Assembly: GCA_003165495.1 (NCBI GenBank)
Contig: PMMB01000347.1
Span: 1 to 5,994, forward strand
Origin: Gammaproteobacteria bacterium
GTDB lineage: Bacteria > Pseudomonadota > Gammaproteobacteria > Steroidobacterales > Steroidobacteraceae
DNA length: 5,994 bases
Direction of reading: 5' to 3'
Under the pieces are notes generated by a model. That model ran no database searches, was not told the DNA's origin, and saw nothing but the letters and a program-made list of their open reading frames with translations. This document shows, piece after piece, positions 1 to 4,588 of the stretch (positions are counted from its first letter, which is position 1; the number at the start of each line of letters is the position of its first letter). A program made the position numbers and the translations under genes.

Positions 1-17
1 ATGGAAATTGTGATATC

Positions 18-1613
18 GTGACCAGTATAATTCAATGCACTCCAGCAGATGAGTGCTCACCGGTCCGTATTGGGTCCTTAGGGTCGGTAGTGGCCGAAAT
101 TAGCACCATTGCGCAGCGGTTACTGCAATTCTCCCCTGACGCGATGCTCGTCGTGGACGAGCAGGGCATTATTCGGTATTCCAATGAAACCTCCAGCACC
201 TTGTTCGGGTATTCGCCCGAGCAGCTCATCGGTCGGCCGATCAAACTGTTGATTCCGGAACGATTTCATATGCCTCACGGGGCGCACTTGGCGAGCTATG
301 TGCGCCAGCCGACCAGTCGCGAAATGGGAGCGCGGATCAGCGATTTGTTCGCCCGGCGCGCCGACGGCACTGAATTTCCTGCCGGCATTCGCCTCGCGCC
401 GTTTCGCGATGGTGATCAAAGTTTCTTCGCAGCTGCGATTCGCGACATGACCGAGCGCCGTGCGATCAGCGACGCGCTCGTGGCCGCGCGCGAGGAAGCT
501 GATCGGGCAAATCGTGCCAAGAGCCGCTTTCTGGCGACCGCGAGTCACGATCTGCGCCAACCTTTGCAGGCGATCCGCCTGATCAACGCCTCCATGCAGA
601 AGCTAACGCAGCAATCCCCGGAATTGAGCGATCTCGTGCGCCACCAGGATGCGGCCATCGACACTGCGTCCCGGCTGCTCAACGCGCTGCTGGATATCAG
701 CCGCCTAGAATCGGGGGCCATTGACCCGCAACTGTCACCGGTCAGCCTGGCTACCGCATTTGAGGATCTCGCGCGGGAGTTTGAGCCCGCAGCCGTCGCG
801 AAGCATCTAAAGCTGGGATTTGCGGATACTCAGGTCGTGATGTCGACGGATCGCACGCTATTTACTCAACTCTTGCAGAATCTGATCGGCAATGCGCTCA
901 AATATACCGAGCAGGGCTACGTGCGAATATCGCAGACAATCGACCCCGAGGCGCTTGTGCTCAAAATCGAGGATTCGGGGGTGGGCATTCCGCAAGATAA
1001 ACTGGAACGCATTTTCGACGAGTATTATCAGATCGGCCCGCAGGGTACGCAGCGGCTGGGCGTTGGCCTGGGTCTTGCCATCGTCCGCGAGGTGTCCCGA
1101 TTGCTCGGCTATTCGGTCGCGGTTTCCTCAACCCTGGGCGAGGGGAGCTGCGTAAGCGTGCGCATACCGCGGCATCGGCTGCTGTCCGAAACCGAGACAC
1201 CGGTGCGCCAGGATGCGGATATTTCGACGACAAATGGGCTGTCCAGGTGCCGATTGGTACTGCTCGAGGACAATGACTCCGTGCGTATGGCGACCGAATT
1301 ATTTCTGACCCTCGAAGGCTTTGCAACGTACACGGCTGCCACCGTTGCGGAAGCGGAGAGCCTGTTAGTCGACATGCAGCCGGGCGATGTGTTCATCGCG
1401 GATTATCATCTCGACGGAAAGTTGACCGGACTCGACGTTCTTCAACAACTGCGCCGCCAGCAAGGCCGCGACGTCCCGGCTATCCTGCTGAGCGGTGATT
1501 TGCAGTCCATGATGCGAGTCGTCAAGACGTCCATTCCGAACTGCCGTTTTCTTAGCAAGCCGGTCGATACAAAGGCATTGCTCTCGGCCATTGCCGAACT
1601 CAGCGGAAGTTAG
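18..1613 (+). CDS. Hybrid sensor histidine kinase (PAS-HisKA-HATPase-REC)
   Basis: Probable cytoplasmic hybrid kinase: a PAS sensor drives His autophosphorylation and transfer to an attached receiver. Domains in order: short N-terminal leader (1-32); PAS with S-box ending in DMTERR (about 33-147); short coiled linker (150-170); HisKA with SHDLRQPL, phosphoacceptor His177; HATPase_c with N-box Asn288/Asn292, G1 DSGVGIP (319-325) and G2 GVGLGLAI (348-355); receiver (about 411-531) with Asp418/Asp420, phosphoacceptor Asp462, Ser492 and Lys514. Every catalytic residue is present, so both kinase and receiver should be active. No membrane segment or signal peptide is seen, and there is no output domain, so an outside partner is expected. 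The start is uncertain. GTG at 18 has only a weak GGAA upstream, the frame stays open to the left edge, and GTG at 90 is an alternative just before the PAS domain. The signal is unknown. Confidence 0.93.
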   Translation: MTSIIQCTPADECSPVRIGSLGSVVAEISTIAQRLLQFSPDAMLVVDEQGIIRYSNETSSTLFGYSPEQLIGRPIKLLIPERFHMPHGAHLASYVRQPTSREMGARISDLFARRADGTEFPAGIRLAPFRDGDQSFFAAAIRDMTERRAISDALVAAREEADRANRAKSRFLATASHDLRQPLQAIRLINASMQKLTQQSPELSDLVRHQDAAIDTASRLLNALLDISRLESGAIDPQLSPVSLATAFEDLAREFEPAAVAKHLKLGFADTQVVMSTDRTLFTQLLQNLIGNALKYTEQGYVRISQTIDPEALVLKIEDSGVGIPQDKLERIFDEYYQIGPQGTQRLGVGLGLAIVREVSRLLGYSVAVSSTLGEGSCVSVRIPRHRLLSETETPVRQDADISTTNGLSRCRLVLLEDNDSVRMATELFLTLEGFATYTAATVAEAESLLVDMQPGDVFIADYHLDGKLTGLDVLQQLRRQQGRDVPAILLSGDLQSMMRVVKTSIPNCRFLSKPVDTKALLSAIAELSGS

Positions 1614-1627
1614 GGCGCAGATAACCC

Positions 1628-2110
1628 TTGCCTAGTAGGCATTACAGAGTGCTGTTCGTTTGCCTCGGCAATATCTGCCGCAGTCCGACGGCAGAGGGAG
1701 TATTTCGGCAGCTGCTGGAGCAAGAAGCGCCTGGATTGCAAGTGGAGGTTGATTCTGCGGGAACCGCTGACTACCATGTCGGCGATCCCCCCGATTTACG
1801 CAGTCAACGCGCGGCCCTAAGACGCGGCATTGATTTGAGCGATGCGCGTGCACGGCAGGTCACAATCGACGACTTTGCGCGTTTCGATCTCATCCTGGCG
1901 ATGGATCGCGACAATCTGCGCGAGCTCGAGGCCATGCTTCCTGAGCGCTCCCGCGCCCGGGTGCAGCTCTTCCTGGAATACGCGCCGGATTTGGGCCGGC
2001 TGGAAGTGCCCGACCCTTATTACCGCGACGCGCGCGGCTTCGAGGAGGTGCTGGATTTCTCCGCCGCCGCCTCGCGAGGATTGCTCGCTGCCTTACAGAA
2101 AGTTGCGTAG
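1628..2110 (+). CDS. Low-molecular-weight protein-tyrosine phosphatase
   Basis: Cytosolic phosphatase of the LMW-PTP family, which dephosphorylates phosphotyrosine proteins through a cysteinyl-phosphate intermediate. The N-terminal P-loop CLGNICRS gives nucleophile Cys12 and Arg18. The general-acid motif DPYY lies at 129-132 with Asp129. The length of 160 residues is normal for the family. The most upstream possible start is TTG at 1628, because TAA at 1622 closes the frame; it has AGGG 12 nt upstream. GTG at 1649 (giving VLFVCLGN directly) is a real alternative, since many family members begin only a few residues before this motif. The gene follows the hybrid kinase stop by 14 bp, suggesting one transcript. 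No tyrosine kinase or polysaccharide-export genes (wzc/wza type) are in view, so the substrate cannot be inferred. Its 3' end overlaps the convergent pitA gene by 18 bp. Family assignment is secure. Confidence 0.93.
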   Translation: MPSRHYRVLFVCLGNICRSPTAEGVFRQLLEQEAPGLQVEVDSAGTADYHVGDPPDLRSQRAALRRGIDLSDARARQVTIDDFARFDLILAMDRDNLRELEAMLPERSRARVQLFLEYAPDLGRLEVPDPYYRDARGFEEVLDFSAAASRGLLAALQKVA

Positions 2111-3715
2111 CAGCCAGTAAATACCGCCGGCGAGTGCGATCGAGACCGGCAGCGTGAGCACCCAGGCCATCAATAAATTGCGCACCGTTGCCCACTGCAA
2201 GCCGGAATGATTCGCCACCATCGTCCCCGCTACGCCTGATGACAATACGTGCGTGGTGCTGACCGGTAAGCCATACATTTCGGCGGCACCGATAGTGGCC
2301 ATTGCAACGATTTCCGCTGAAGCACCCTGCGCGTAAGTTAAATGGGTCTTGCCAATTCGTTCACCCACCGTAACGACGATGCGCTTCCACCCGATCATCG
2401 TGCCCAACCCTAAGGCGATGGCAACAGCGACTTTGACCCAACTCGGAATGAACTTTGTCGAGTGGTCGAGTTGCTTCTTGTATGCATCGAGCACCATTTT
2501 GTCGGCGTCCGATACATTCAGCGATTTGGTTTTGCTCGTGAAACGCAGGCCTTCGCTCACCAGGTACATGTTGTTGCGGATATTAACCATGGACCCGGCA
2601 GGAACCTTGTCCATTGAATGATACTGGTCGACTTGTTTCGAAATCGATTCCGCAAGCGCGGCGAGCGCCGACAGGCCCTGTGGAGTCACGGAGCGAAGGC
2701 GCACTATGTCCATGGCCGCTGCATGTGGGTCGGCCGGCGCCGCGCCATGGCTGTAGCGCGACAGCGCGGTCTGCGCCTGCGAAGAGACCGCGACGAACTT
2801 GCTGACATCTTCCTCGTGCATCGTGCGATTGAGCGCGTAGGCCGTCGGAACGGTGCCGATGAGGATCAGCATGATGAGTCCCATGCCTTTTTGGCCGTCG
2901 TTTCCGCCGTGGAAAAAACTCACGCCCGTGCAGGTTAGAATCAGCAAGCCGCGGATCCACAAAGGCGGCGGCTTATTGCCCTCAGGCTCTTTGTACAGCG
3001 CAGGGATCCTAATCGTTGCCTTGAGCATGGTCAGCAGCAAGAAGGCCGCGCTGAAGCCAATCAACGGTGAAACGAGCAGCGTTTCGCCGATTTTGGTTGC
3101 TTGACTCCAATCCACGCCGCTCGTACCGGAGGGATTCGCCGCCATCAGCTGGTTCATGAGCCCGACGCCGATGATGGACCCGATCAGGGTATGCGAACTC
3201 GACGACGGTAGACCGAAATACCAAGTGCTCAAATTCCATAGGATGGCGGCAATCAACAGCGCGAACACCATGGCAAAGCCGGCGCCGCTGCCCACTTGCA
3301 GAATCAATTCCACCGGCAATAGCGAAACAATGCCGAAAGCAACGGCGCCGGTCGAGAACAACACGCCCAAAAAATTGAAGAAACCGGACCAGACGACGGC
3401 AAGATTGGGCGACAATGAATTGGTGTAGATTACCGTGGCGACCGCGTTCGCGGTGTCGTGGAAACCATTGACAAATTCGAATCCCAAGGCGATCAACAGC
3501 GCAATACCAAGCAATATATATGGATAGGCTCGTGTATCGCGGACCACCGACAAGTCACTCGCCAAGTGGATGCCGGCATATATGATCCCGGCGATGACCA
3601 CGACGGCCGCCAGGACATTGAACCAGGGATTGGATTTTTGCCCAATGAGTGTCGAAGCCGCGGGTGCGTGGCCGATCCCGCGGGGCGCTTGATTGATCGC
3701 CTCGATATTCGACAT
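2093..3715 (-). CDS. pitA: PitA-type low-affinity inorganic phosphate transporter
   Basis: Inner-membrane PiT-family permease; E. coli PitA imports metal-phosphate complexes with protons. The 540-residue product carries both PiT repeat signatures: FVNGFHDTANAVAT (81-94) with GLPSSSSHTLIG (168-179), and HGGNDGQKG (269-277) with GLPVSTTHVLSSGVAGT (482-498). Hydrophobic helices flank a polar, probably soluble loop at about 298-425, as in E. coli PitA. An additional hydrophobic helix near 32-50 precedes the first signature, making the N-terminus roughly 50 residues longer than in E. coli PitA. I chose ATG at 3715 (MSNIEAINQ) because it has GGGG 6 nt upstream. The open frame continues upstream to 4012, but that part is polar, non-PiT-like and lies antisense to the next gene. 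A Pho-type promoter stands 38 bp upstream. The 3' end overlaps the phosphatase gene. Function is confident; PitA rather than another PiT subgroup is inferred from the loop and the HGGNDGQKG region. Confidence 0.93.
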   Translation of the reverse strand: MSNIEAINQAPRGIGHAPAASTLIGQKSNPWFNVLAAVVVIAGIIYAGIHLASDLSVVRDTRAYPYILLGIALLIALGFEFVNGFHDTANAVATVIYTNSLSPNLAVVWSGFFNFLGVLFSTGAVAFGIVSLLPVELILQVGSGAGFAMVFALLIAAILWNLSTWYFGLPSSSSHTLIGSIIGVGLMNQLMAANPSGTSGVDWSQATKIGETLLVSPLIGFSAAFLLLTMLKATIRIPALYKEPEGNKPPPLWIRGLLILTCTGVSFFHGGNDGQKGMGLIMLILIGTVPTAYALNRTMHEEDVSKFVAVSSQAQTALSRYSHGAAPADPHAAAMDIVRLRSVTPQGLSALAALAESISKQVDQYHSMDKVPAGSMVNIRNNMYLVSEGLRFTSKTKSLNVSDADKMVLDAYKKQLDHSTKFIPSWVKVAVAIALGLGTMIGWKRIVVTVGERIGKTHLTYAQGASAEIVAMATIGAAEMYGLPVSTTHVLSSGVAGTMVANHSGLQWATVRNLLMAWVLTLPVSIALAGGIYWLLRNFL

Positions 3716-3752
3716 GCCGTGCCCCGCGTAAACAGTTTGGCGTAACTCATGA

Positions 3753-3786
3753 TTTATAGATCTGTAATATGACGATGAAATGACAA
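3753..3786 (-). promoter_or_regulatory. Candidate PhoB-dependent promoter of pitA (PHO box plus -10)
   Basis: Read on the minus strand, 3786-3769 is TTGTCATTTCATCGTCAT: two 7-mers related to the PHO-box half-site CTGTCAT (6/7 and 5/7 matches) with a 4-nt spacer, i.e. the canonical 11-bp phasing. Ten bases later comes TATAAA (3758-3753), a good -10. E. coli phoA has the same box-10 bp-TATAGT arrangement, where PhoB replaces a -35 element. Transcription would begin near 3746, leaving a leader of about 30 nt before the pitA ATG. The surrounding 3741-3790 is only 34% G+C, against a clearly GC-rich background. The match is seen in sequence; PhoB binding is inferred. Confidence 0.65.
3754..3767. 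repeat. Imperfect 14-bp dyad in the pitA/DUF4184 control region
   Basis: TTATAGATCTGTAA is an inverted repeat with one mismatched pair (12 of 14 positions symmetric) centred on AGATCT. It covers most of the pitA -10 and most of the gap up to the PHO box, so a protein bound here would block the pitA promoter. It could be an operator for a dimeric repressor, or a chance palindrome in AT-rich DNA. I do not recognise it as a known site. Confidence 0.3.
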
Positions 3787-3789
3787 CCC

Positions 3790-3802
3790 AGGCCTTTTGA
3801 TG
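3790..3802 (+). promoter_or_regulatory. Ribosome binding site fixing the DUF4184 start
   Basis: AGG at 3790-3792 lies 7 nt before ATG at 3800. This supports ATG 3800 over the in-frame TTG at 3797, which would add one residue at 4-nt spacing. Starting at 3800 gives MPFTISHA, the usual beginning of DUF4184 proteins. Confidence 0.55.
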
Positions 3803-4588
3803 CCATTCACCATATCCCACGCCGCTGTTGTGCTGCCTTTCTCGCGCTTGCTTGTGCGGTGGCGGCTGTTGTCCGCGGTCGTCATCGGCGCCATGGTTCC
3901 TGATTTCGGGCTGTTCTTTCCCTGGCGCATGCCCCGCTTCGAGACGCACAGCGCCATGGCGTTGTTTATTTTTTGCGTGCCGGTGGGCGTGGCCACCTAT
4001 TGGGTCTTCCAATATCTGATCAAAACGCCGCTATTGGAGGTGTTACCCGAGGGCGCGTATGCGCGGTGGCGTCCGTTTTCCTCTCCTGCGGATTTCGGCA
4101 GCATCCGCCAGTGGGTTTTGGCTGCTTGCGGGGTGTTTGCGGGAGCGGTGACACACCTGGTGTGGGATGCATTCACTCACGAAAATGCACGCGGTGTTCG
4201 CATGATCCCCTGGCTCGAAGAGCCGGTCGTCGACATCGGCAGCCATCGTATGGCCGGGGTCAGGCTGATGCAGGATGGCAGTTCGTTGATCGGACTGGTT
4301 ATCGTGCTGGGGTTGGTTTGGTATGGCCTGCGCCGCGGCCGCGAGCAGCCGGTACCGACCCGGCCTTTGCGGTCAGCAGAGCGTCGGATATGGGTACTGA
4401 CCTACGTGGTCGCCGCCATTGCCTTGAGCGCCGCCTGGTGGCCTGCTGGGCACTCTATTAAGGGGCTTGTGACCGGCACTGCAGTGGCCGCCCTGCGCGG
4501 CCTTGCCACGGCACTGTTGTGTGTCAGCTTGGGCCTAAGCTGGCGTCTGCGCGCGCTTCGCTACCGGTCGTCCGGACCGGTGCGCTGA
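3800..4588 (+). CDS. DUF4184 family polytopic membrane protein
   Basis: A 262-residue inner-membrane protein of the uncharacterised DUF4184 family, recognised from the MPFTISHAAVVLP start and the following VIGAMVPDF (28-36). About six hydrophobic helices are visible: near 22-40, 52-74, 105-124, 162-177, 197-215 and 223-248. Polar residues that could form a metal site recur at the N-terminal ends or inside helices: His7, Asp35, His50, and the cluster THLVWDAFTHE (118-128) with His119, Asp123 and His127. This pattern recalls membrane metal-dependent hydrolases such as the YdjM/DUF457 group, but that likeness is my inference and no activity is established. The gene is divergent from pitA across 84 bp. 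A weak -10-like TAATAT (3765-3770) overlaps the edge of the PHO box, and no good -35 is seen. The 3' end overlaps rne by 28 bp. Family call is fairly sure; function is unknown. Confidence 0.85.
   Translation: MPFTISHAAVVLPFSRLLVRWRLLSAVVIGAMVPDFGLFFPWRMPRFETHSAMALFIFCVPVGVATYWVFQYLIKTPLLEVLPEGAYARWRPFSSPADFGSIRQWVLAACGVFAGAVTHLVWDAFTHENARGVRMIPWLEEPVVDIGSHRMAGVRLMQDGSSLIGLVIVLGLVWYGLRRGREQPVPTRPLRSAERRIWVLTYVVAAIALSAAWWPAGHSIKGLVTGTAVAALRGLATALLCVSLGLSWRLRALRYRSSGPVR

Noticed and set aside
1..21. ATG at position 1 followed by five codons and TGA, overlapping the kinase GTG as GTGA
   Set aside because: Six codons cannot be judged. It may be the tail of an upstream gene translationally coupled to the kinase, but the window edge hides it.
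120..560. 146-codon minus-strand frame under the PAS domain
   Set aside because: It is antisense to a well-supported domain, with no recognisable protein features.
3736..3770. Sigma-70 promoter for the DUF4184 gene (TTGGCG with TAATAT)
   Set aside because: The spacing would be 22 bp and the -10 matches only 4 of 6 positions. I mention TAATAT as a weak element only.
3716..4012. In-frame extension of the pitA reading frame by 99 residues
   Set aside because: The extension is polar and His/Gln/Arg-rich, runs through the promoter region and lies antisense to the DUF4184 gene. Internal ATG 3715 has a plausible ribosome binding site and a promoter just upstream.
3973..4461. 162-codon plus-strand frame inside the DUF4184 gene
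   Set aside because: It overlaps a recognised family protein in another frame, with no domain of its own.
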